This document shows positions 8,513 through 15,655 of a DNA stretch of 46,787 bases, one piece after another. Position 1 is the first letter of the stretch; each line of letters begins with the position of its first letter. The stretch lies in contig NZ_SMKW01000074.1 in NCBI RefSeq assembly GCF_004348985.1, positions 1 through 46,787 on the forward strand. Reading direction: 5' to 3'. The notes under the pieces were generated by a model, which made no database searches, had not been told where the DNA came from, and was given only the letters and a program-made list of their open reading frames with translations. Made by a program: the position numbers and the translations under genes. This DNA is from Saccharopolyspora elongata (GTDB taxonomy: Bacteria; Actinomycetota; Actinomycetes; Mycobacteriales; Pseudonocardiaceae).

Positions 8513-9466
8513 ATGACCGACCTTTCCCAGGACGCGGTGGACCGGGTCGACCTGGCCGGCCTCGGCCGCGTCGACATCGACGACGTGCTGGCCTACCTGC
8601 ACCGCGACCTGAAACGACTACCCGGCTACCTGGACCTCTACCGCCGCTACCTGCGGCAGCGCTGGGACGTCTACGAGCTGGACTTCACCCGCGACGCGGT
8701 GGACTGGACCGAGCGGATGACCGAGGTCGAGCGGGAGGCGTTCGTCGCGATCTCGTCGGGATTCCACCACGGCGAGCGGCAGGTCGAGGTGGAGCTGCCG
8801 GTGTTCATGCTGGGCGGCAGCGAGGAATCGAAGATCTACATGTCCAGCCAGATCGAGGACGAGGCCCGCCACACGGTGTTCTTCGACCGCTTCTACCGCG
8901 AGGTGGTCGGGCTGCCCGGTGAGTCGATCCAGGACGTGCTGGACGCGTCCTTCCACCACGTGGCCGAAACGTTCGTCGGACCGTTCGGGCTGCTCGCCTA
9001 CCAGGCCGACGAGCTGCGCGCGGACCCGGAGAACCCGGCGCTGCGGGTGCGCTACGGCACCAACTACTTCCTGTGGATCGAGGGCGTGCTGGCGCTGTCG
9101 GTCATGAAGATCACCCTGACCTACTGCCGCAACAGGGGTTTCCTGCCCGGCTACTACGCGGGGTTCACCGCCACCTGCCGCGACGAGGCCCGCCACGTGC
9201 AGGCCGGCATGCGGTTCCTGCGCGACTCGGTGCGCGAGGATCCCCGCCTGCTGCTGGAGATCCACGAAACGCTGCGCACCATCCTGGCGATCAACGGCGC
9301 GACGAGCCGCCGGGTGGCGCTGGAGTCGCTGGGCTGGTCGCCGGAGGACGTGCGGCGGCTGATGATCCGCCAGCTGAACATGAAGCTCTCCGACGTCGGC
9401 ATCGGCCTGGCGCCGGACATCGAGCGGATGATCGAGGGGATCGAGCCCGAACTGGCGGGAGGATGA
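8513..9466 (+). CDS. R2-like diiron (or Mn/Fe) oxidase
   Basis: A 317-residue ferritin-like protein of the ribonucleotide reductase R2 superfamily. The metal ligands are in the expected order and spacing: E88, E117 and H120 in EDEARH, E190 in WIEG, and E225 and H228 in RDEARH. Spacings resemble the R2-like ligand-binding oxidases (R2lox) more than class I R2, and no large-subunit (NrdE/NrdA) gene is nearby. It therefore probably activates O2 to hydroxylate or otherwise oxidise a hydrophobic molecule rather than making deoxynucleotides. It sits between an MFS transporter and an SCP2-like protein in one operon. Confidence 0.8.
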   Translation: MTDLSQDAVDRVDLAGLGRVDIDDVLAYLHRDLKRLPGYLDLYRRYLRQRWDVYELDFTRDAVDWTERMTEVEREAFVAISSGFHHGERQVEVELPVFMLGGSEESKIYMSSQIEDEARHTVFFDRFYREVVGLPGESIQDVLDASFHHVAETFVGPFGLLAYQADELRADPENPALRVRYGTNYFLWIEGVLALSVMKITLTYCRNRGFLPGYYAGFTATCRDEARHVQAGMRFLRDSVREDPRLLLEIHETLRTILAINGATSRRVALESLGWSPEDVRRLMIRQLNMKLSDVGIGLAPDIERMIEGIEPELAGG

Positions 9467-9468
9467 GC

Positions 9469-9909
9469 ATGCGGCTGTTCAGTCCACAGTGGGCGGAGGC
9501 GGCGCGCGAGGTGGTCGATCGCGGGCCCGACGAGGCGATCCGGGCGACGAAGCTGGCGAGCTACTGGGAGTGGATCGACCGGGCGCGCGGGTCGTACTCG
9601 TCGTCCTGGGCGCTCGGCCTCGTGGAAACGGGGCAGTACCTGCGGTTGCGGTGGGCCGACGGAGACTGCGTCGAGGCGTCGATCCGCGAGGAGCCGGACG
9701 CGGACTACGTGCTGACCGCCGACGCCGCCGCCTGGCGGGACATCATCACCGGCGAAGACGCCGGACGGCTGCTGATGTACCGCCGGATGAGGCTGGTGCA
9801 CGGCGACGTCCTGCTGTTCTTCCGCGGCATCTACTTCGTGGTGGAGTCCATCGCGGCGATCGGCCGGATCCCCGCCTCGATGCCGCCCGAGGCGGCGCCC
9901 GCCGGGTGA
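9469..9909 (+). CDS. SCP2-like sterol-transfer domain protein
   Basis: A 146-residue single-domain protein resembling SCP2 sterol/lipid-transfer domains, which hold a hydrophobic ligand in a tunnel. The stretch LRLRWADGDCVEAS followed by YVLTADAAAWRDIITGE is the typical core (beta strands, then 'aD...w..l..Ge'). Two in-frame ATGs exist: 9463 overlaps the preceding stop (ATGA), and 9469 has GGGAGG 6 bases upstream, so 9469 is preferred. As the last gene of the MFS/R2-like oxidase operon it may present substrate to the oxidase. The family assignment rests on a short domain and is moderate. Confidence 0.72.
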   Translation: MRLFSPQWAEAAREVVDRGPDEAIRATKLASYWEWIDRARGSYSSSWALGLVETGQYLRLRWADGDCVEASIREEPDADYVLTADAAAWRDIITGEDAGRLLMYRRMRLVHGDVLLFFRGIYFVVESIAAIGRIPASMPPEAAPAG

Positions 9910-9998
9910 GGTGAACGACCCGTTCGCCTCGCTCAGCCGACCGCGTCGGGTCCGCGGGTCGACCTGAACGGCGCTCCGACGCGGTGGAGGACATCGGC

Positions 9999-10904
9999 CT
10001 AGGTGCGGGAACGCAGGCGGCGGAGCATGCGCGCGTCGGCGAAGCCGACCGCGTGCGCCGCGGCCTCCACCGTCGCACCCTGGCTGAGCAGGTGCTCGGC
10101 GCGCTCCGCGCGGAGCACCTGCTGGTAGCGCAGGGGCGTCAGCCCCGTTGCGCGCGCGAAGGAGCGGGTGAGGGTGCGCTCGCTGCAGCCCGCGGCGGCG
10201 GCGAGCGCGGCGAGCGGGAGCGGCTCGGTGAAGCGGGCGTCGATGAGGTCCTGGACGCGGTGCACCGCGTCGTTGAGGTGCGAGCGGTGCCGCAGCATCG
10301 CGCTGGCCTGCTGGTCGTCGCCGTTGCGGCGGGCGTAGACGACCATGCCGCGCGCGACCCGTGCCGCCGCGCCGGGGCCGTGCCTGGTCGCGACCAGGTG
10401 CAGCGCCAGGTCGATGCCGCTGGCGATCCCGGCGGAGGTGATGATCCGGTCGTCCTCGACGAACAGCACGTCGCGCACCACGCTCGCTGCCGGATGCCGG
10501 CGGGCGAGCTCGTCCTGCAGGTCGTGGTGCGTCGTGCAGCGACGCCCCCGCAGGAGCCCGGCCTGCCCCAAGGCGTCCGCGCCCGAGCACACGCTGGCCA
10601 CCGTTCCGCCGGCGGCGTGATGCGCGCGCAGCCGCTCGGCGGACGCGGCGTGCAGCTTCGGCCAACGCGGCGGATCGGCCACGTGCGAACCGGGTACGAG
10701 GACGAGGTCGTCCTCGGTCAGCGCGGGCCAGCTGGTGTCGGCGTGCAGCGGCAAGCCCTGCGCGCTCACCACCTCGCCGCCCTGCGCGACGTACGACAGC
10801 TGGTAGCGGTGCCCGAGGCCCGCGGCGGTGGAGAACACCTGCGCGGGCCCGGCCAGGTCCAGCAGGTGCAGTCCCGGCAGCAGCAAGAACACGACGCGGC
10901 TCAC
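9999..10904 (-). CDS. GlxA-type regulator (DJ-1/PfpI domain plus AraC HTH)
   Basis: A 301-residue fusion of an N-terminal class I glutamine-amidotransferase-like domain (residues 1-180) with a C-terminal AraC/XylS DNA-binding domain (about 210-301). The nucleophile-elbow cysteine is in SVCSGAD followed by LGQAGLL, as usual in this family. The C-terminus ends soon after VGFADARMLRRLRSRT, so the last part of the second helix-turn-helix is shorter than in most relatives. The start is GTG. An array of three inverted repeats lies 67 bp and further upstream, between this gene and the hydrolase. Its targets are unknown. Confidence 0.82.
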   Translation of the reverse strand: MSRVVFLLLPGLHLLDLAGPAQVFSTAAGLGHRYQLSYVAQGGEVVSAQGLPLHADTSWPALTEDDLVLVPGSHVADPPRWPKLHAASAERLRAHHAAGGTVASVCSGADALGQAGLLRGRRCTTHHDLQDELARRHPAASVVRDVLFVEDDRIITSAGIASGIDLALHLVATRHGPGAAARVARGMVVYARRNGDDQQASAMLRHRSHLNDAVHRVQDLIDARFTEPLPLAALAAAAGCSERTLTRSFARATGLTPLRYQQVLRAERAEHLLSQGATVEAAAHAVGFADARMLRRLRSRT

Positions 10905-10970
10905 GATCCGGTCATCCTACCCAACCCGCGCCACCACCCGAGCCACCGAACCGCCACGAGGGCGCACATC

Positions 10971-11078
10971 CCGATTTTGCCTAAAATTGGACACCCAACC
11001 CGGCCGGGTCCGGCTCCCGATTTTGCCTAAAATTGGACACCGTCCCCGGGCCGGGTTTCCGATTTTGCCTAAAATCGG
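10971..11078. repeat. Array of three inverted repeats Q1-Q3
   Basis: CCGATTTTGCCTAAAATTGG followed by ACACC occurs at 10971-10995 (Q1) and 11017-11041 (Q2); a perfect version, CCGATTTTGCCTAAAATCGG, is at 11059-11078 (Q3). Each can form an 8-bp stem with a 4-base centre. Start-to-start distances are 46 and 42 bp, and the spacers are GC-rich. The array separates the hydrolase stop (11113) from the start of the GlxA-type regulator (10904), so it could be the regulator's operator cluster or an intergenic hairpin repeat. Confidence 0.7.
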
Positions 11079-11112
11079 GCGTTCTCGAACGCCTCCGCAG
11101 GCGGGTTCGCCG

Positions 11113-11703
11113 TCATCCCTGGGTGCCGGTGAGTTCCGCGACGGTGCGGATGGTCGCGAAGCGGCCCGACAGGGCGTACTCGGTGCGGGCGATGATGTCC
11201 TCGGAGTGCAGGGTCCGCGGGTCCGCCAGGAGCTCCTCGATCGTCTGGTCCGCCGGGGCGTCCCGGTGCGCGATCGGGTTCGTCGCCGTCGCGTCGGTGA
11301 CGAACGTGACGTCGTAGCCGAGGTCCGAGGCGACCCGCGTAGTCGTCTCGCAGCACTGCTCCGTGCGGATCCCGGACACCGACAGCTCCCGGATTCCACG
11401 CTGCGTGAGGGTCTGGTGCAGGTTCGTGGTGGTGAACGCGTTGTGCGAGGTCTTGGTCAGCTGCGGTTCGCCGTCCGCCGGGGCGAGCCCGTCCTGCAGC
11501 CGGACGTGGCCGTTGACCGGGTCGAACACGTTGCCGGTGCCCGGTTCGCTGTGCAGGACCCAGACGACCAGGTCGCCCTCGGCGCGGGCCAGCGCCACCA
11601 GCCGGTTGACCTGCTCGACGATGCCGGGATTGGAGATGGCCCGCCACGACGGGCGCTGGCGGAAGGACTCTTGGACGTCGACGACGAGAAGTGCTTTGTT
11701 CAC
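11113..11703 (-). CDS. Isochorismatase-family cysteine hydrolase
   Basis: A 196-residue hydrolase of the isochorismatase/nicotinamidase group. The catalytic triad is visible as D9 (LLVVDVQ), K84 (TKTSHNAF) and C117 (GIRTEQCCETT). Substrates in this family include nicotinamide, N-carbamoyl compounds, biuret and isochorismate, and cannot be told apart here. The GTG at 11703 places the family's conserved first strand at residue 4; the ribosome site is weak. It may share a transcript with the GlxA-type regulator, with the Q repeat array between them. Confidence 0.85.
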   Translation of the reverse strand: MNKALLVVDVQESFRQRPSWRAISNPGIVEQVNRLVALARAEGDLVVWVLHSEPGTGNVFDPVNGHVRLQDGLAPADGEPQLTKTSHNAFTTTNLHQTLTQRGIRELSVSGIRTEQCCETTTRVASDLGYDVTFVTDATATNPIAHRDAPADQTIEELLADPRTLHSEDIIARTEYALSGRFATIRTVAELTGTQG

Positions 11704-11773
11704 GCTTGAGGAGTCTGGTCGTGCGCGCGCCCGGGCGGGAGGCACGATCGCGCCGCATGCCGGAACGATCTGG

Positions 11774-13255
11774 TCACCGCGACCGTTGTGCGGGCGCGTC
11801 GGTGCGCGCGGGTTCCGGAGCCGGCGCCTGCCGCTCGGGGGCACGGCCGCGGACCGCCGACGCGACGACTCCGAGCGCCGCGATCGCGGTCATGGTCAGC
11901 AGTGCCATCCGGTAGCCGAGCACGAGCTGGTCGACGGCCTGCCCGGACACCCCGGAGATCGTCCCGGCGAACACGTCGGCCCGAAGCTCCACCGGCAGCG
12001 GGCCGGTGATCAGCGCCAGCGCCAGCGCGGTGCTGACCATCACCCCGATGTTCTGCGCGGTCAGCCGCATCGCGTTGCCGATGCCGACCCGGTTGCGGGG
12101 CAGGCCGTTCATCACCGCGGTGGCGTTGGCGGGCATGAACAGCCCCGACCCGGTGCCGAGCAGCACGAGCCCGACGGCGATCGGTCCATAGGGGACGGTG
12201 GGGGAGACCGAGACCGCCAGTACCACCAGGCCGACGGCGGTCAGCACCCCGCCGGTGATCGCGATCGAGCGCGTCGACATCCGCCCCTGCAGCAGGCCCG
12301 AGCCGGTCGAGGCGATCATGGTGGTCAACGGCAGCAGCAGGACCTTCAGCCCGGCCGCCACCGGGTCGTCGCCCTGCACCGCCTGGTAGAACAGCGCGAT
12401 CAGCAGCAGCACGGCCATCCGCGCGATGGTGTTGAGCAGGCCCGCGGCGAGCCCGAACGAGTAGCCGGGATCGCGGAACAGGCCGATGTCCACGGCGGGA
12501 TTGCGGCGGCGCCGCTCGACGGCCAGGAACACCGGCGCGAGCACGACGAACAGCGCGAACGAGCCGAGCACCAGCGGATCTATGAGGCCGCGCTCGCCGA
12601 TCTGCGAGAGCCCGAGCAGGAAGCTGCCCAGGCAGAGCAGGATCAGGATGTTGCCCGGCGCGTCGACGCCGCGTTCGCCGGTCCGGCCCTTGTCGGGGCG
12701 CAGCACCATCGCGCCCCAGAGCAGGCACACCAGGCCCATCGGGACGTTGCTCCAGAACACCCACTCCCAGCCGAACCGGTGGCTGAGGAAGCCGCCCAGC
12801 GTCGGACCGAGCAGCTGCGCCACGGAGAACGACGCGATGTAGATGCCCATGCCGCGGCCGAGGTGCTGGCGCGGGAAGGCGGTGGTCAGCAGTGCGGCGC
12901 TGTTGGCGAGCAGCATCGTGCCGCCGGCGGCCTGCACGACGCGCAGGCCGACCAAGGTCCAGGCGGTCGGCGCGAAGCCCAGCGCGAGGCTCGCGGCGGT
13001 GTAGACGGCCAGGCCGGTCAGGTACATCGTGCGGCGGCCGAACAGGTCGGCCAGCCGGCCGAAGAAGACCATCAGCGTGGTCGTGGCGAGCATGAACGAC
13101 AGCAGCATCCAGCTCGCGGCGGTCGAACTGGCCTGGAAGTGCCGGGAAACCTCGGGCAGCGCCACGTTGAGCGAGCTGGTGCCCAGGCCGGTCAGCACGC
13201 TGGCGATGCTGACCACGGACAACACGCGCCACGCGTAGCGCAGCTGATCGTCCAC
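11774..13255 (-). CDS. DHA2-family MFS efflux transporter (14 TM)
   Basis: A 493-residue drug/proton antiporter of the EmrB/QacA branch. Signature stretches include GRLADLFGRR (loop 2-3) and motif C plus its tail LGPTLGGFLSHRFGWEW with FWSNVPMG, diagnostic of DHA2 members; about 14 hydrophobic segments are present. The GTG at 13255 has AGGAGGAGG 6-7 bases upstream. It is divergent from the MFE-2-like dehydrogenase, and an operator of the TAGAR-N5-YTCTA type lies 30 bp upstream of its start. That site suggests it is co-induced with catabolic genes, perhaps to export a toxic acid or detergent-like substrate. Confidence 0.88.
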   Translation of the reverse strand: MDDQLRYAWRVLSVVSIASVLTGLGTSSLNVALPEVSRHFQASSTAASWMLLSFMLATTTLMVFFGRLADLFGRRTMYLTGLAVYTAASLALGFAPTAWTLVGLRVVQAAGGTMLLANSAALLTTAFPRQHLGRGMGIYIASFSVAQLLGPTLGGFLSHRFGWEWVFWSNVPMGLVCLLWGAMVLRPDKGRTGERGVDAPGNILILLCLGSFLLGLSQIGERGLIDPLVLGSFALFVVLAPVFLAVERRRRNPAVDIGLFRDPGYSFGLAAGLLNTIARMAVLLLIALFYQAVQGDDPVAAGLKVLLLPLTTMIASTGSGLLQGRMSTRSIAITGGVLTAVGLVVLAVSVSPTVPYGPIAVGLVLLGTGSGLFMPANATAVMNGLPRNRVGIGNAMRLTAQNIGVMVSTALALALITGPLPVELRADVFAGTISGVSGQAVDQLVLGYRMALLTMTAIAALGVVASAVRGRAPERQAPAPEPARTDAPAQRSR

Positions 13256-13285
13256 GGCCGGGCCTCCTCCTCGAACGGGCAATAC

Positions 13286-13300
13286 TAGAACGGTATTCTC
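13286..13300. promoter_or_regulatory. Operator site B, TAGAR-N5-YTCTA variant
   Basis: TAGAACGGTATTCTC, one mismatch from the TAGAR-N5-YTCTA pattern, 30 bp upstream of the DHA2 efflux gene start. It shares a 157-bp divergent promoter region with site C, which faces the other gene. Confidence 0.55.
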
Positions 13301-13374
13301 ATCCGGGTCCGCCGAGGAAGCGTCCATCTGTGCAAAAAGCATTGACAGTGGCAGGAATCACTCGTCAGTGTTTC

Positions 13375-13389
13375 TAGAAGGTGGCTCTA
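13375..13389. promoter_or_regulatory. Operator site C, TAGAR-N5-YTCTA
   Basis: TAGAAGGTGGCTCTA, 23 bp upstream of the SDR start. A candidate -35 box TTGACA is at 13342-13347, and CAGTGT at 13366-13371 would be a weak -10 with 18-bp spacing; the operator would then overlap the transcription start, as expected for a repressor site. Confidence 0.6.
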
Positions 13390-13412
13390 AAACCAGCTTC
13401 CGGGAGGACTGC

Positions 13413-14330
13413 ATGGGCGGCATCGTCGACGGGCGGATCGTCATCGTGACCGGCGCGGCGCGCGGCATCGGACGCGGCCACGCCCTGGAGTTCGCCAGGC
13501 AGGGCGCGAAGGTCGTGGTGAACGACATCGGCGCGGAGGTCGACGGCACCGGCTCCTCCACCGGGCCGGCGGGTGAGGTCGTCGACGAGATCCGCGCGGC
13601 CGGTGGCGAGGCCATCGCCAACGGTGACGACGTCGCCGACTTCGAGGGCGCCAAGCGGCTCGTCGAGTCGGCCGTCGAGCACTACGGCGACCTGAACGTG
13701 CTGGTCAACAACGCGGGCATCCTCCGCGACCGGATGCTGTTCAACATGACCGAGCAGGAGTGGGACGCGGTGATCCGCGTGCACCTGAAGGGCACGTTCG
13801 CCCCGCTGCGGCACGCCGCGGCGTACTGGCGCGCCAAGGCCAAGGCAGGCGAGGAGGTCGACGCCCGGGTGATCAACACGACCTCGTCCTCCGGCATCTA
13901 CGGCAACCCGGGCCAGGGCAACTACGGCGCGGCGAAGGCGGGCATCGCCGGGCTGACCGTCATCGCGGCCCGCGAGATGGAGCGCTACGGCATCGCGGTC
14001 AACGCCGTCGCCCCGGCCGCGCTGACCCGCATGACCGACGGCCTGGGGCGCCAGGTCAGGGCGACGGAAGGCCGGTTCGACGTCTCGAACGCGGAGAACA
14101 TCGCGCCGCTGGTGGTGTGGCTGGCGGGCGAGAAGGCCAAGGGCATCACCGGCCGGGTGTTCAACGTGCGCGGCGGTTCGATCAGCGTCGCGGAAGGATG
14201 GATCGCCGGGCCGGGCGTCGACAAGGGCGAGCGCTGGGACCCGGCGGAACTCGACGACGTGATCCCGGGCCTGGTGGCCGGGGCGCGGGAGAACGCGCTG
14301 ACCAACGGCAAGGTCCCGGGCGCGGAGTGA
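13413..14330 (+). CDS. SDR of the MFE-2 / (3R)-hydroxyacyl-CoA dehydrogenase type
   Basis: A 305-residue short-chain dehydrogenase. The NAD-binding TGAARGIG is at 13-20, followed by the long loop VVVNDIGAEVDGTG characteristic of the dehydrogenase domain of peroxisomal multifunctional enzyme type 2; NNAGI, the catalytic serine (TTSSSG) and YGAAK follow in order. It likely oxidises a 3-hydroxyacyl-CoA during beta-oxidation of a branched or steroid-like chain. The ATG at 13413 has GGGAGGAC just upstream. Its stop overlaps the GTG of the PHP gene (GTGA), so the two are translationally coupled. Confidence 0.88.
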   Translation: MGGIVDGRIVIVTGAARGIGRGHALEFARQGAKVVVNDIGAEVDGTGSSTGPAGEVVDEIRAAGGEAIANGDDVADFEGAKRLVESAVEHYGDLNVLVNNAGILRDRMLFNMTEQEWDAVIRVHLKGTFAPLRHAAAYWRAKAKAGEEVDARVINTTSSSGIYGNPGQGNYGAAKAGIAGLTVIAAREMERYGIAVNAVAPAALTRMTDGLGRQVRATEGRFDVSNAENIAPLVVWLAGEKAKGITGRVFNVRGGSISVAEGWIAGPGVDKGERWDPAELDDVIPGLVAGARENALTNGKVPGAE

Positions 14331-15001
14331 CCTGGCGGCTGCCCGACCCCGGACCCGTCCCGCCGGGCCGGGTCCGGGTCGACTGCCACGTCCACACGGT
14401 GCACTCGGGCGACGCGGTGTCCACAGTGGAGCAGATTGCGAAGCGGGTGGCGGCGGAGCGGATCGACGTGTTGTGCGTGACGGATCACCACAGCCTCGAC
14501 GGCGCGTGGGAAGCCGTGGAACGCGACATCGGCGCGCGGGTCGTGGTCGGGGAGGAGATCCGCACCCGAGCGGGCGAGGTGATCGGCCTGTTCCTGGCGG
14601 AGCGAATCCCGTACGTCCTGCCGCTGCCCGAGGTGGTGCGCCGAATCCGCGATCAACGGGGCGTGATCTACGCGCCCCACCCCCTCGACCCGAACCGAAC
14701 CAGCCTCGGCGCCGAAGGCCTGCGAGAACTCCACGAACACGGCGCGCTCGACGTCGTGGAAGTCTGCAACGCCAAGATCAGCGACCCGGAGCACAATGCG
14801 GCAGCGGCGAACTTCGCGGCCCGGAACGACATCCCCGCGGCAGCGGGCTCGGACGCCCACGATCCCCAGGGAATAGGAGCGGCCTACCTCCACATGCCGG
14901 ACTTCGACGGCCCCACCGACTTCCTGCGAAAACTCCCGGAAGCCCGAATCTGGGGAGAACACCGAGACCACGTCGGCTGGCAGCCGGGGCGAGGGTCGTG
15001 A
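14327..15001 (+). CDS. PHP-domain metal-dependent phosphoesterase
   Basis: A 224-residue PHP-domain protein. Metal-binding motifs are in order: DCHVHTVHSGD near the N-terminus, VTDHHSLDGA about 30 residues on, then GEEI, APHPLD and the C-terminal SDAHDP. Relatives hydrolyse phosphoesters such as 3',5'-nucleoside bisphosphates or act as histidinol-phosphatase-like enzymes; the substrate here is unknown. It begins with a GTG overlapping the SDR stop. Its own stop TGA (14999-15001) lies inside the left arm of a terminator-like hairpin. Confidence 0.85.
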   Translation: MTWRLPDPGPVPPGRVRVDCHVHTVHSGDAVSTVEQIAKRVAAERIDVLCVTDHHSLDGAWEAVERDIGARVVVGEEIRTRAGEVIGLFLAERIPYVLPLPEVVRRIRDQRGVIYAPHPLDPNRTSLGAEGLRELHEHGALDVVEVCNAKISDPEHNAAAANFAARNDIPAAAGSDAHDPQGIGAAYLHMPDFDGPTDFLRKLPEARIWGEHRDHVGWQPGRGS

Positions 15002-15039
15002 GTGAATCTGGTCGCCCCAAAGACCTGTCCTCGCTCACG
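14996..15039. terminator. Hairpin repeat with TCGTGAGTG end, copy 2
   Basis: TCGTGAGTG (14996-15004), a 17-base variable loop, then GACCTGTCCTCGCTC (15022-15036) and ACG. The outer arms CGTGAGTGA and TCGCTCACG pair over 9 bp with one G-T wobble. It sits at the convergent ends of the PHP gene and the second Imm1 gene. The conserved blocks and loop length match the element at 115-155 in reverse orientation. Confidence 0.55.
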
Positions 15040-15042
15040 GCC

Positions 15043-15498
15043 TCAAAACCACCGTCCCGGCTGCCAGCGAACACAAGTCGGCCGCTTTCCGGTTAGGCAG
15101 AACTCCGCGACAGCGTTGCGGACGTGATCAAGCGGGATAGCCGCTGTGGCCGGGTACTGGAGCTGTCCGTCCGGGTCGAACCAAAGCTGAGGAATGTGCG
15201 GTGGATTGTCGGGGTTGTACGAATCAACGACTTCGTCGTTGTCTGCGTCCACGTGGTTGAGCGCGCCCCATCCGAATTCTGGCAGCGTGTACACGACCAG
15301 CCGGGACTTGGGGAACGCTGGCCCGTCATCGGCGCGCCAAGATCGGCAAGGTCGATCCCACACGTAGACCTGCGATGAGTTCAAGTGGTGAGGTTCGTCC
15401 ACCACAGCGCGGATCAAGTCATCCATCGCAGCAGGCGGGGAGTAGTGGAACCGCTTGTCGACGATCGCGGTCACCACGGTTTGCGTTGCTGCGGTCAT
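15043..15498 (-). CDS. Imm1-family immunity protein (second copy)
   Basis: A 151-residue protein of the Imm1 type, found beside nucleic-acid deaminase toxins of polymorphic toxin systems. Family features are the central GALNHVDADNDEV strand region and the C-terminal IPLDHVRNAVAEF-TGKRP-V-W pattern. It is clearly a paralogue of the protein at 15656-16102 (compare VAEFCLTGKRP with VAEFCRTGRRP, both ending RWF). The ATG at 15498 has AAGGAG 10-11 bases upstream. Directly upstream lies the broken C-terminal end of a second deaminase toxin, which was presumably its cognate partner. It probably acts in the cytoplasm by binding and blocking the toxin. Confidence 0.8.
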   Translation of the reverse strand: MTAATQTVVTAIVDKRFHYSPPAAMDDLIRAVVDEPHHLNSSQVYVWDRPCRSWRADDGPAFPKSRLVVYTLPEFGWGALNHVDADNDEVVDSYNPDNPPHIPQLWFDPDGQLQYPATAAIPLDHVRNAVAEFCLTGKRPTCVRWQPGRWF

Positions 15499-15513
15499 GG
15501 CGTTGCTGCTCCT

Positions 15514-15603
15514 TCAGAGTGACTGGCCTGGTCTCTCCCGCTCCCAGGCAACCATCGCGGATCCATTCGGCAAGATCGCTTCCACGGCGGCTATGCAGCT
15601 GAA
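15514..15603 (-). pseudogene. 3' remnant of a second SCP1.201/DddA-like deaminase toxin
   Basis: The minus strand here encodes SCIAAVEAILPNGSAMVAWE and then RERPGQSL and a stop. Aligned with the C-terminus of the intact toxin (GCRTAVPAILPRGFALAVWE), 11 of the first 20-odd positions are identical, including the second motif cysteine, AILP, G and the final W-E. Upstream of this stretch the similarity is lost, and the HxE active-site region is missing. The stop lies 15 bp before the second Imm1 start. This is the arrangement left when a new toxin-immunity cassette displaces an older toxin tip. The alignment was made by eye. Confidence 0.65.
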
Positions 15604-15655
15604 AGCCCGATCGCGCATCGTGCTAATGATTACGCGACCGCGCTCACCCGCGACC

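Noticed and set aside
8513..9466. Class I ribonucleotide reductase small subunit
   Set aside because: No large subunit gene nearby, operon context of transport and lipid binding, and ligand spacing closer to R2-like oxidases.
10971..11078. CRISPR-like reading of the three regularly spaced repeats
   Set aside because: Only three copies, each palindromic and about 20 bp, spacers of 22-26 bp that are themselves GC-rich repeats, and no cas genes nearby.
11363..13288. Long plus-strand open frame (641 codons) opposite the hydrolase and DHA2 genes
   Set aside because: Low-complexity His/Gln/Arg-rich translation with no domain; the minus-strand genes have clear motifs and ribosome sites.
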